Positions 25,192 through 32,661 of a stretch of 42,594 bases of DNA are shown piece after piece. Origin of the DNA: Clostridium sp. AF27-2AA (GTDB lineage Bacteria; Bacillota; Clostridia; Lachnospirales; Lachnospiraceae); contig NZ_QUFI01000026.1 of assembly GCF_003478505.1 (NCBI RefSeq), positions 1-42,594 of the forward strand, given 5' to 3'. The notes beneath the pieces were generated by a model. It did no database searches and was not told where the DNA came from. It saw nothing but the letters and a program-made list of their open reading frames with translations. Position numbers and translations under genes: made by a program. The stretch's first letter is position 1. Each line of letters starts with the position of its first letter.

Positions 25192-26274
25192 TCAGGGCAC
25201 TGCTGGATCTCGCATTTCAAGAACTCGGAAATATTCTTTTGTTTCCGGGTTCTTTTTTGTCTCGGAGCGGTTTAACTGCAAAAACTGGACAAGCTGGTAA
25301 CAGTCAATCCAGATTTCGTTGTTTCCCTCTTTCTGGGATTCATCAAAGATCAGCTGGAGACCGAAATGCAGATGCGGTTCGTCAATGTTGTTTGTGTTTT
25401 CCGTGCGGCTGTAGCCGGTGCGGCCCAGATAGCCGATCACATCACCGGCCTGGACGATGCTGCCTTCCTTTAACGATTTATGATAGGGATAATTTTTCCG
25501 CAGATGCGCGTAATAATAGTAGCGTTTTTTATCAAAACTGCGAATGCCGAGCCGCCAGCCGCCGTACTGGTTCCAGCCGATGGCTTCCACATAACCAGAT
25601 TCTACGGCAATGACAGGTGTTCCCACCTGTCCCATCATATCGTGTCCCAGATGCTGACGCCTGTAGCCATAACTGCGTGATACACCGAAATCGTCATAAT
25701 CCTGGTAGGGAAAGTTTTTTGCGATCGGGGAAAATGCCTTCAGTCCGTATTTGGTGACCCAGGATACACTGCCGTCCTCAACGGGTTCTTCAATTTCATA
25801 AGCGCCGACCATGCCGCCCAGAACTGCGGTATAGGCTTCCAGATAATAGGCGTAGTATTTCATGTTTTCCGTCAGGGACTGCATGGAGGCTCCGCCTTTT
25901 ATGCGTTCTGCCAGCGCGTCCATGTCTGCGGCGCGGTAGCGGGAAAAATCACCGCCGTAGCGGGCCGCCAGATAGGCCAGAAGCTCGATCCAGTTTAAAT
26001 GGCAGTCAGAGGTAAAACTGTCCACATCCAGCCGCAGAGCCTGGCGCAGCGCTTCATTTGAAACTGTGAAATCTACCCACTTGATAAAGTGTTTTTCTTC
26101 TGTCCTGGCAGAATCGGATGGAGATGCGGATCGGGCGGCGGAGAGAAGTGCGTTGGAGGACGGCATTCGGGAAAAAATGGAGAAGGCCAGGGCGGTAAGA
26201 ATCAGAAGTTCTGCGGTAACCACAAAACGGAGAAACCGCGACCGGGCATACTGAAACAAGGGGGAAGATTGCAT
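25192..26274 (-). CDS. Membrane-anchored M23 (LytM-type) peptidase
   Basis: About 360 residues. One N-terminal membrane helix (about 17-37) leads to an extracellular helical region and a C-terminal M23 domain. Zinc and catalytic motifs are HLGHDMMG, YYYYAHL and HLHFGL, all intact, so the enzyme should cleave peptidoglycan peptide bridges or activate amidases. ATG 26274 is preferred over 26301 because AAGGGA lies 8 bases before it. It is convergent with the DUF1700 gene and divergent from the NlpC/P60 gene. The overall plan (single helix plus LytM) recalls SpoIIQ, but this cannot be confirmed. Confidence 0.87.
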   Translation of the reverse strand: MQSSPLFQYARSRFLRFVVTAELLILTALAFSIFSRMPSSNALLSAARSASPSDSARTEEKHFIKWVDFTVSNEALRQALRLDVDSFTSDCHLNWIELLAYLAARYGGDFSRYRAADMDALAERIKGGASMQSLTENMKYYAYYLEAYTAVLGGMVGAYEIEEPVEDGSVSWVTKYGLKAFSPIAKNFPYQDYDDFGVSRSYGYRRQHLGHDMMGQVGTPVIAVESGYVEAIGWNQYGGWRLGIRSFDKKRYYYYAHLRKNYPYHKSLKEGSIVQAGDVIGYLGRTGYSRTENTNNIDEPHLHFGLQLIFDESQKEGNNEIWIDCYQLVQFLQLNRSETKKNPETKEYFRVLEMRDPAVP

Positions 26275-26377
26275 GGCTCTGTTCCCTTGGCTTTTTACCA
26301 TTTTATGGGAAAATCATACATTTATCACAGAAAGTTTAAGAAAATTATTAAGAAATAGTAAATTCTGCCCAGATTGC

Positions 26378-26406
26378 TTGACTCAGAAGCGTCATACGTG
26401 TATAAT
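26378..26406 (+). promoter_or_regulatory. Sigma-A promoter of the NlpC/P60 gene
   Basis: TTGACT, 17-base spacer, TATAAT, about 70 bases before the start codon. Confidence 0.8.
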
Positions 26407-26474
26407 CAGTTTGTAACATAGTTAACAATTATGTAATATTTGGAAATAAAGTATTCACGATTGGAGAGCGGTTC

Positions 26475-27089
26475 ATGAAGAAAACAGTATTATACATAGC
26501 AGCAGTGCTGGCAGTATCAGGCGGTTTGATGTGGCAGAAACCTATGGTTGCACACGCAGAGCCAGAGGTCATCCAGGAAGCTCCGGTTTCTACTGTACTT
26601 GAAGTTGCGACGGAAGAAGATTCCGATGAGGACAACGGACCGGCTCCGGAGATCCAGGCGGCAAAGAAGCTGGAAGAAGAGCTGGCAGCAGCAGAGACAG
26701 CGGCAGCCGAGGCAGCGGAAGCAACAGCCAATGCCCGCCAGAATCTCGTGAACTACGCCCTTCAGTTTGTGGGTGGACCGTACCGTGCAGGCGGCAATGA
26801 CCCGCGTACCGGTGTGGACTGTTCCGGTTTCGTGCGTTATGTCATGCAGCACGGCGCAGGCATCAGCATGAACCGTTCCTCCGGTTCCCAGGCAACCCAG
26901 GGACATGCAGTGAACTCCAGCCAGATGCAGCCGGGGGATCTGCTGTTTTATTCCGGCGGTTCCGGCATCAATCATGTGGCTATGTACATTGGAGACGGTA
27001 AGATTGTGCATGCATCTACCTATGCGACCGGTATCAAGATTTCCAAATGGAACTATCGCAATCCGGTAAAGATCGTAAGCATGTTTTAA
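26475..27089 (+). CDS. Secreted NlpC/P60 endopeptidase
   Basis: 204 residues: a signal peptide (cleavage probably after AHA), an acidic Ala/Glu-rich helical linker (about 45-90), and a C-terminal NlpC/P60 domain. The catalytic Cys is C116 in GVDCSGFVRY, the His H167 in INHVAMYIGD, and the third polar residue H179 in IVHAST. It should cut gamma-D-glutamyl-diamino-acid bonds in cell-wall stem peptides. The ribosome site GGAGAG precedes the ATG. Confidence 0.92.
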   Translation: MKKTVLYIAAVLAVSGGLMWQKPMVAHAEPEVIQEAPVSTVLEVATEEDSDEDNGPAPEIQAAKKLEEELAAAETAAAEAAEATANARQNLVNYALQFVGGPYRAGGNDPRTGVDCSGFVRYVMQHGAGISMNRSSGSQATQGHAVNSSQMQPGDLLFYSGGSGINHVAMYIGDGKIVHASTYATGIKISKWNYRNPVKIVSMF

Positions 27090-27195
27090 ATTACATTGCT
27101 TTTTCCAAAGATATCCAGTATAATGAAGCGGAAGAATGCTGATTCCCTTAAATCAGTTTCTTCAACCTTATTAATTATTTATACTCCCTAAGAAA

Positions 27196-27224
27196 AGTCG
27201 GACAGCTCCCCTGTCCGGCTTTTT
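27196..27224 (+). terminator. Terminator after NlpC/P60 gene
   Basis: Stem AGTCGGACAG / CTGTCCGGCT with one G-T pair and a CTCCC loop, followed by TTTTT; about 105 bases after the stop codon. Confidence 0.8.
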
Positions 27225-27263
27225 ACGTTGTAGTAAAATGGAAAAAACAGACAGAACCGCGCC

Positions 27264-27293
27264 GGTATATTTGAACCTTAAAACTGCATACTA
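27264..27293 (+). promoter_or_regulatory. Sigma-G-like (forespore) promoter
   Basis: GGTATA, 17-base spacer, CATACTA. This matches the sigma-G pattern known from Bacillus (-35 GHATR, -10 CATNHTA) at every defined position and correct spacing. No good sigma-A promoter is seen before the next gene. The predicted start near 27300 leaves a leader of about 35 bases. Confidence 0.6.
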
Positions 27294-27335
27294 ATCCTGT
27301 AACAAATTTACAAGTCCAAACAGGAGGGAATCATT

Positions 27336-27569
27336 ATGAGAGATCATTACAGTGATATGGACAACAGCAGAAACTGTCATACTTCTAATTTCGTGGATTC
27401 TGAGAAGAACAGCACTCAGAATACCAGCCGCAATTCCAGCCAGAACAGCGCCAAGAATACCAGCCGTAACTCCAGTCAGAACAAAACCCAGAATACCAGC
27501 CGTAATTCCAGCCAGAACAAGGCACAGAACTCCAGCCGGAATAACATGGATAACAGCAGCAGAAATTAA
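27336..27569 (+). CDS. Small Asn/Ser-rich 12-residue-repeat protein, probable spore protein
   Basis: The 77-residue hydrophilic protein has no signal peptide or membrane helix. From residue 29 a 12-residue unit NTSRNSSQNxxx repeats three times, plus a shortened fourth copy NSSRN (units at 29, 41, 53, 65), encoded by a 36-bp DNA repeat. AGGAGGG lies 7 bases before the ATG, so it is a real gene rather than the overlapping frame at 27352. It belongs to no family I can name. The sigma-G-like promoter, small size and low complexity suggest a forespore protein comparable in role to small acid-soluble proteins such as SspE, which is inference. Confidence 0.7.
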   Translation: MRDHYSDMDNSRNCHTSNFVDSEKNSTQNTSRNSSQNSAKNTSRNSSQNKTQNTSRNSSQNKAQNSSRNNMDNSSRN

Positions 27570-27595
27570 CATTCTCAAATTATGATCGGACACGA

Positions 27596-27639
27596 GCCAG
27601 CGGACGCGCTACAAACGCGTCTGCTGGCTTCCTTTTTTA
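27596..27639 (+). terminator. Terminator after the repeat protein gene
   Basis: A 13-bp stem (GCCAGCGGACGCG / CGCGTCTGCTGGC, one G-T pair) followed by TTCCTTTTTT. Confidence 0.9.
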
Positions 27640-27739
27640 TATGAAAGAATCGCTATAGGAAAAATGCATAGATTTTTGCTGAAAAATTGTCAAGAGTGCT
27701 GAAAGTCAGAAATCACCGGAGAAAAAGAGCATATTGGAA

Positions 27740-27790
27740 TTGACGTTAAAAATATAACATGTTATATTTTATAAAAACATAACGCGTTAT
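27740..27790 (+). promoter_or_regulatory. Promoter with two palindromic operators, probably TetR-controlled
   Basis: TTGACG (27740), 17-base spacer, TATATT (27763-27768). A perfect 20-bp palindrome centred on ATAACATGTTAT (27750-27769) covers the spacer and -10. A second palindrome ATAACGCGTTAT (27779-27790) lies 25 bases further, centre to centre. The shared half-site ATAAC suggests one repressor binding both, most simply the TetR protein encoded at 29723. Confidence 0.8.
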
Positions 27791-27848
27791 ATTTTAGGAC
27801 CGAAAGGTCTGGAAGCAATCAGTTTCTTAAAACACAAGGAGAAGGATT

Positions 27849-29651
27849 ATGAAGAGAAAAAAGAATAAGGCAGTCTCATTTTTTGCTGCCTGCATGGCAA
27901 TTCTGCTCGTTTGTTCCACACTGATCTGGGGATTTCAAACAAGCTGGGGTAGCGTGAAAATCAAACGGCTGAATCTGACCAGTCAGGATGGAACAACCGT
28001 GAGTTCCCTGATTTACATACCCAAAAACGCAACCGATGAAACACCGGCACCCGTAGCCGTAATCTATCATGGCCGTTCCAATCATGCTCATTCCAATGAT
28101 ACCTGGAGCATGGAACTGGCACGCAGAGGTTATGTTGTGCTTTCGCCGGATCTTCAGGGAGGTGGGGAGTCTGATCCGTCTGTAGATCGCAGTATTCAGG
28201 CAAAAACGGTTGCGGAATACGCAAACAGCCTGTCCTATGTAGAAAAAGATGCCATCAATCTGATCGGTTATTCTGCAGGAACACAAACAGTTCTTCAGAC
28301 TTATAAAGCAATGCCGGATCAGGTGAAGAGTATCTGTGAAGTGTTTGGACCATTTATGATTCAGATGGCAGGTGGCATTGATGATGTAGATACTGATTTT
28401 TGTCTGATTAAATCTGATGCGGACCAGTACGACTATTTCTTTATTGGTGATCCACAGGCATGTACGGATTATGTAACAAAAGCATCTGGTCTGCCTGAGG
28501 TTGTGTCTGGTCAGGATTATGACCGAAACGGCAAGCTGTTCCGCTATTCTGAGATTGGCGGAACCCTGCACCAGACCGGCAACATCAGCGGTGAGACGAT
28601 TCAGGCAATCCTGTCCTTTGAGGCGGCAGTCAATAACGAACCGGTTGCCCGTACAGTAGATGATACAGCATGGCTGCCGCAGCAGATCTTTTCCGGAATT
28701 GCCTGCGTGACTATGATGTTCCTGCTGGCAGCACTGGTTAACCTGCTGATGCAGAATCCGTTCTTTGCGTCCGCAGCAAACCCGGTTCCGGTGAAGGTAC
28801 CGCGCAAAGGCGCAAAGGCCTGGGTACTGGATGCTTTATTTGCAGTTGTGATCCCAATAATCCTGTTTGTACCGGTATCCGCTTACGTTATGGTATGGAC
28901 TGGAGCCGGAACTCCCTGGTCAAAATTCCTGACTTCCGCAAACTTAAACGGAATCATGGGATGGCTGCTGGTAGTAGCCGCAATTGGCATTGTGCGGATG
29001 ATTTTTGCCGCATCCAAACGGAAAAAAGAAGGAAAGCCGAAGCATCTGTCCGAGTATGCTCTGGGCGGAGCGGCAGAAACACACATCGACTGGAGCAAAC
29101 CGGCGAAAGGATTTCTCATGGGTCTGATTTGTGTAACCTTCGTGTTTGTATGGCTGAATCTGCTGGAAGGATTCCTTGGCATCAACTATCAGGTATGGAA
29201 CCTTTCTACCTATTTAAAAATGAGCCCGATGCGGATTCTTCGCGCAATTCCGTATGTCCTGATCATCTTTACCGTTATGTTCATTGGAAATATGAACCAG
29301 CGTGTGCTGCCGTCCACTGGTGATGCGCGCAAAGATATGTGGATTGCGGTTGCTGTAAATACGATTATGACTGCGTTTGCATTGTTTTTGCTGCTGCTCA
29401 TTCAGTATGGAGGAAGCATGCTTCTGGGCACCGGCCAGACTTTGATCCCGCAGATCGATGTATACGGAACCGGAAAGAATACCAGCTGTGGCGCTCTGGA
29501 TTTTGCGTTTGGATACTGCTATATGATGGGCGGCACCACTGGTGTGGTAACCTATCTGTACCGCAAATTCGGAAATATCTGGGTAGGAGTCATTCCGGCA
29601 GCTATGTTTGCCGGTCTGGTAACCCTGTCTGGATTTACCCTGATTGCCTGA
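27849..29651 (+). CDS. Membrane alpha/beta hydrolase
   Basis: 600 residues: an N-terminal signal-anchor helix (about 10-28), an extracytoplasmic alpha/beta-hydrolase domain (about 35-255) and a C-terminal half of about eight membrane helices. In the hydrolase, IYHGRSNHAHS gives the oxyanion region, GYSAGT carries nucleophile S142 and GTLHQ a likely catalytic H241. The fusion to a polytopic membrane domain suggests action on lipids or hydrophobic compounds near the membrane; the substrate is unknown. AAGGAGAAGG precedes the ATG. Expression is probably repressed by the TetR protein downstream. Confidence 0.8.
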   Translation: MKRKKNKAVSFFAACMAILLVCSTLIWGFQTSWGSVKIKRLNLTSQDGTTVSSLIYIPKNATDETPAPVAVIYHGRSNHAHSNDTWSMELARRGYVVLSPDLQGGGESDPSVDRSIQAKTVAEYANSLSYVEKDAINLIGYSAGTQTVLQTYKAMPDQVKSICEVFGPFMIQMAGGIDDVDTDFCLIKSDADQYDYFFIGDPQACTDYVTKASGLPEVVSGQDYDRNGKLFRYSEIGGTLHQTGNISGETIQAILSFEAAVNNEPVARTVDDTAWLPQQIFSGIACVTMMFLLAALVNLLMQNPFFASAANPVPVKVPRKGAKAWVLDALFAVVIPIILFVPVSAYVMVWTGAGTPWSKFLTSANLNGIMGWLLVVAAIGIVRMIFAASKRKKEGKPKHLSEYALGGAAETHIDWSKPAKGFLMGLICVTFVFVWLNLLEGFLGINYQVWNLSTYLKMSPMRILRAIPYVLIIFTVMFIGNMNQRVLPSTGDARKDMWIAVAVNTIMTAFALFLLLLIQYGGSMLLGTGQTLIPQIDVYGTGKNTSCGALDFAFGYCYMMGGTTGVVTYLYRKFGNIWVGVIPAAMFAGLVTLSGFTLIA

Positions 29652-29658
29652 CCGTTTC

Positions 29659-29687
29659 TTTTCAAAATACAGAAAGTACGCTATAAT
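29659..29687 (+). promoter_or_regulatory. Promoter of the tetR-family gene
   Basis: TTTTCA, 17-base spacer, TATAAT, right after the hydrolase stop. It has no ATAAC palindrome, so the regulator appears to have its own unrepressed promoter. Confidence 0.6.
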
Positions 29688-29722
29688 GATTCTATCTATT
29701 TGTGCGATGGGAGAAACGGAAT

Positions 29723-30307
29723 ATGAGCAGGATCAGGCAGCAGGAGAAGGCAAAACTTTCCAGAGAAAAACTAATGGCAGCAGCGGATGAACTGTTTGCC
29801 AGGCAGAAAATTTCAGAGGTAGGTGTCCGGGATATTGCCGCAAGGGCAGGTGTCACGACGGGAACGTTCTACCACTATTTCACGGGAAAAGACGATATCC
29901 TGGACCAGATATATCGAAGCCGTGACGCAGATATGGGCGGCATGCTGCATGACCTGGCACAGGACACAGACAGTTACTGCATGAAAATACAGAGTTTCTT
30001 TGTGGACAAGCTGGCAGGCACGGTTTTATCAGATGGCCGGGAATTTACCTGCTACCGGGTGTTCCGGATGCGAAAACACAGCAGTGATGAAAACAGCCTG
30101 TACATCGGTATGCAGGAACTGATCAGAAAAGCAATAAACGCAGGGGAATTTCGCGGTGATGTTTCCGCAAAGGAAATCAATGATTATCTGTTCGTGGTTT
30201 TTCGCGGAGTTTTGTATGAATGGTGTCTGTGCGCGGCAGATCAGGCATTTTCACTGGCAGAGCGCATGGAACGCCTGATCGGTTATGCGCTGAAGTCATT
30301 TCAGTAA
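29723..30307 (+). CDS. TetR/AcrR family transcriptional regulator
   Basis: 194 residues. The N-terminal TetR HTH reads LMAAADELFARQKISEVGVRDIAARAGVTTGTFYHYFTGKDDILDQIY, followed by a ligand domain of no specific subfamily. ATG 29723 was chosen (GGGAG 9 bases upstream) over GTG 29702. It most likely represses the upstream membrane hydrolase through the palindromes at 27750-27790. The inducing ligand is unknown but may be the hydrolase substrate. Confidence 0.9.
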   Translation: MSRIRQQEKAKLSREKLMAAADELFARQKISEVGVRDIAARAGVTTGTFYHYFTGKDDILDQIYRSRDADMGGMLHDLAQDTDSYCMKIQSFFVDKLAGTVLSDGREFTCYRVFRMRKHSSDENSLYIGMQELIRKAINAGEFRGDVSAKEINDYLFVVFRGVLYEWCLCAADQAFSLAERMERLIGYALKSFQ

Positions 30308-30325
30308 TGTTTGGAAAAAACAGGA

Positions 30326-30356
30326 GGAAGTCCTGCCTGGCAGGGCTTCCTTTTTT
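30326..30356 (+). terminator. Terminator after the tetR-family gene
   Basis: Stem GGAAGTCCTG / CAGGGCTTCC followed by TTTTTT. Confidence 0.88.
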
Positions 30357-30397
30357 ATGCCTAAAACATGGTATCTGCTGGCTGGCGAGTGTGGTGA

Positions 30398-30427
30398 TTG
30401 TCCAACAGGTGCCTGTCTGCATAATAT
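30398..30427 (+). promoter_or_regulatory. Probable promoter of the rhodanese gene
   Basis: TTGTCC, 18-base spacer, TAATAT, about 30 bases before the start codon. Confidence 0.45.
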
Positions 30428-30457
30428 AAAGTAAGAAATGAAGACAGGCGGATGCTT

Positions 30458-30775
30458 ATGTGGGATCTGATCAGTGGGGCACAGCTGGATGAATACCTGG
30501 ATCAGGGAAGCAATGTGTTTCTGGTAGATATGCGGGATGCCAACTCGTACCGCAGGGCACATATCCGGGGAGCCGTGAATATTCCGGCCGGGGAACTGCG
30601 AAGCAGGATCGGAGAGCTGCCGCAGGACCGCCTGATCGTGCTGTACTGCTATCATGGACCGAACAGCATGCGGGCCGCGAGGTGGCTGGCCTCCCTGGGC
30701 TATGAGACAGCGGATGTGTACGGCGGGATCCAGGCCTATCGCGGAAGGTATCTGGATTGGGGAATGGAAGCGTGA
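30458..30775 (+). CDS. Rhodanese-domain protein
   Basis: A single rhodanese domain of 105 residues with VFLVDMRDANSYRRAHIRGAVNIPAGEL and active-site loop LYCYHGPNSMRAARWL, persulfide Cys at 64. It should transfer sulfane sulfur, to an unknown acceptor. There is no signal peptide, so it is cytoplasmic. ATG 30458 fits the AGGCGG ribosome region better than ATG 30452, which gives two more residues. No terminator is visible before the yfcE promoter. Confidence 0.88.
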   Translation: MWDLISGAQLDEYLDQGSNVFLVDMRDANSYRRAHIRGAVNIPAGELRSRIGELPQDRLIVLYCYHGPNSMRAARWLASLGYETADVYGGIQAYRGRYLDWGMEA

Positions 30776-30822
30776 TTTCCGGGACTGGCGTTTCTGCGTT
30801 GTGATTTCGACAGAGGTATTCG

Positions 30823-30851
30823 TTGACAAGTCCATGGGCGGGTAATAAAAT
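30823..30851 (+). promoter_or_regulatory. Promoter of the yfcE-rdgB operon
   Basis: TTGACA, 17-base spacer, TAAAAT, 39 bases before the yfcE start. The following five genes are spaced 26 bases or less, so this probably drives all of them. Confidence 0.75.
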
Positions 30852-30890
30852 AACAGTATTAATGCCAAGGAAAGACGAGGAGAATCTACT

Positions 30891-31436
30891 ATGAAATACA
30901 TGTTTGCATCTGATATTCACGGTTCCGCCCACTACTGCCGGAAAATGCTGGAGGCTTACCGCCAGTCTGGCGCAGACCGCCTGATTCTGCTGGGCGATCT
31001 TCTGTATCACGGCCCCCGCAACGACCTTCCGCAGGAGTATGCGCCGAAGCAGGTGATTGCCATGTTAAATGAGTATAAAAATGAAATTATTGCTGTGCGC
31101 GGAAACTGCGAGGCCGAGGTGGACCAGATGGTTCTGGAGTTCCCGGTTATGGCAGATTACGCCATTCTGGTGCTGAACGGCCTGACCTTCTTTGCCACCC
31201 ACGGACATCTGTTTAATCAGGATCAGATGCCGCCGTTAAAGGCTGGAGACATTCTGGTGCATGGCCATACGCACCTGCTGAAAGCAGAAAAAGTAAACGG
31301 ACATTACATTTTAAATCCGGGTTCTACCTCCATTCCGAAGGGCGGCAATCCGGCAACGTACGCAATCCTGGATGAGCAGGATTTTAAAATCTTTGATTTT
31401 GACGGCAACGTAGTCAAAGAAGCAAAATTAGGTTAG
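30891..31436 (+). CDS. yfcE: YfcE-type metallophosphodiesterase
   Basis: Two-metal calcineurin-fold phosphoesterase of 181 residues, full length. Motifs: FASDIHGS (D8, H10), LLGDLLYHGPRNDLP (the YfcE-specific extension), VRGNCE, ATHGH and VHGHTHLL. Family members cleave phosphodiester model substrates; the physiological substrate is unknown. It is the first gene of a five-gene operon, 11 bases before the methyltransferase gene. Confidence 0.9.
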   Translation: MKYMFASDIHGSAHYCRKMLEAYRQSGADRLILLGDLLYHGPRNDLPQEYAPKQVIAMLNEYKNEIIAVRGNCEAEVDQMVLEFPVMADYAILVLNGLTFFATHGHLFNQDQMPPLKAGDILVHGHTHLLKAEKVNGHYILNPGSTSIPKGGNPATYAILDEQDFKIFDFDGNVVKEAKLG

Positions 31437-31447
31437 GAAGGAACGGT

Positions 31448-32635
31448 ATGGCGACAAAAGTATATGAACTGATTGCACCCTGTCATTTTGGTCTGGAGGC
31501 AGTCCTGAAAAAAGAAATTCTGGATCTCGGCTATGAGATTTCCCAGGTAGAAGATGGAAAAGTAACCTTTCTCGGAGATGCGGAGGCCATTTGCCGCGCA
31601 AATATTTTCCTGAGAACAACAGAGCGTATCCTGTTAAAGGTAGGAAGTTTTAAGGCGACTACATTTGAGGAGTTGTTCCAGGGAACCAAGGCACTGCCGT
31701 GGGAGGAGTACATCCCGCAGGACGGACGTTTCTGGGTCAAGAAGGCCAATTCCATCAAAAGTAAGCTCTTTAGCCCGTCGGATATCCAGTCTATCATGAA
31801 AAAGGCCATGGTCGACCGTATGAAGCAGGGCTATGGAGTGTCTGTGATTCCGGAGACCGGAGCAGATTATCCGGTGCGCGTGTCCCTGTATAAAGATATC
31901 GTGACGGTGGCGCTGGACACTACGGGCGAATCTCTTCATAAGCGTGGATACCGCAAGCTGACCAGTAAGGCACCGATCGAGGAGACGCTGGCTGCAGCCC
32001 TCATCATGCTGACCCCCTGGAATAAAGACCGCATTCTGGTGGATCCCTTCTGCGGAAGCGGAACCTTCCCGATTGAGGCAGCCATGATGGCAGCCAACAT
32101 GGCACCGGGCATGAATCGTTCCTTCCTGTCGGAGGACTGGAAGCAGATCATTCCGCGCAAATGCTGGTATGATGCCATGGATGAAGCCCACGAGATGGTA
32201 GATGACACCGTGAGCGTGGACATTCAGGGATATGATCTGGATCCGGAGGTCATTAAGGCAGCCAGAGCCAATGCGGAGCTTGCGGGTGTAGCCCACATGA
32301 TCCACTTCCAGCAGAGACCGGTGGCAGAGCTGAGCCATCCTAAGAAATATGGATTTCTGATCACAAACCCGCCGTACGGTGAGCGAATCGAAGAGAAAAA
32401 GAATCTTCCGGCACTGTACACCCAGATCGGGGAACGATTTAAGGCGCTGGACAGCTGGTCTGCGTTCATCATCACTTCCTATGAAGATGTGGAGAAGTAC
32501 ATGGGACGTAAGGCAGACAGAAACCGCAAGATTTACAACGGTATGATGAAGACCTACTTCTACCAGTTCCTGGGTCCGAAGCCGCCGAGAAGAAAGCCGG
32601 AGGGCATGCAGAAGGACCAGAGTCGCGAGCAGTAG
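31448..32635 (+). CDS. THUMP-domain class I RNA methyltransferase, RlmL/YpsC-like
   Basis: 395 residues: an N-terminal ferredoxin-like and THUMP region (about 1-160, typical KKANSIKSKLFSPSDIQSI), then a Rossmann methyltransferase domain with DPFCGSGTFPIEAA as SAM motif and ITNPPYGERI as the catalytic NPPY motif. The family methylates the N2 position of a guanosine in 23S rRNA (RlmL target G2445). It lacks the second RlmK domain of the E. coli fusion, as usual in Firmicutes. Confidence 0.92.
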   Translation: MATKVYELIAPCHFGLEAVLKKEILDLGYEISQVEDGKVTFLGDAEAICRANIFLRTTERILLKVGSFKATTFEELFQGTKALPWEEYIPQDGRFWVKKANSIKSKLFSPSDIQSIMKKAMVDRMKQGYGVSVIPETGADYPVRVSLYKDIVTVALDTTGESLHKRGYRKLTSKAPIEETLAAALIMLTPWNKDRILVDPFCGSGTFPIEAAMMAANMAPGMNRSFLSEDWKQIIPRKCWYDAMDEAHEMVDDTVSVDIQGYDLDPEVIKAARANAELAGVAHMIHFQQRPVAELSHPKKYGFLITNPPYGERIEEKKNLPALYTQIGERFKALDSWSAFIITSYEDVEKYMGRKADRNRKIYNGMMKTYFYQFLGPKPPRRKPEGMQKDQSREQ

Positions 32636-32661
32636 AAGAAAACTGGCAGGGAGAGTCTGAA

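Noticed and set aside
27420..27542. 36-bp direct repeats that could suggest a CRISPR-like array
   Set aside because: The units are contiguous without spacers, vary at third codon positions and encode an in-frame 12-residue peptide repeat behind a good ribosome site.
27352..27585. Overlapping second frame across the Asn/Ser repeat gene
   Set aside because: It gives an Arg/Pro/Thr-rich repeat simply because the DNA is repetitive. It lacks a ribosome site, which the 27336 frame has.
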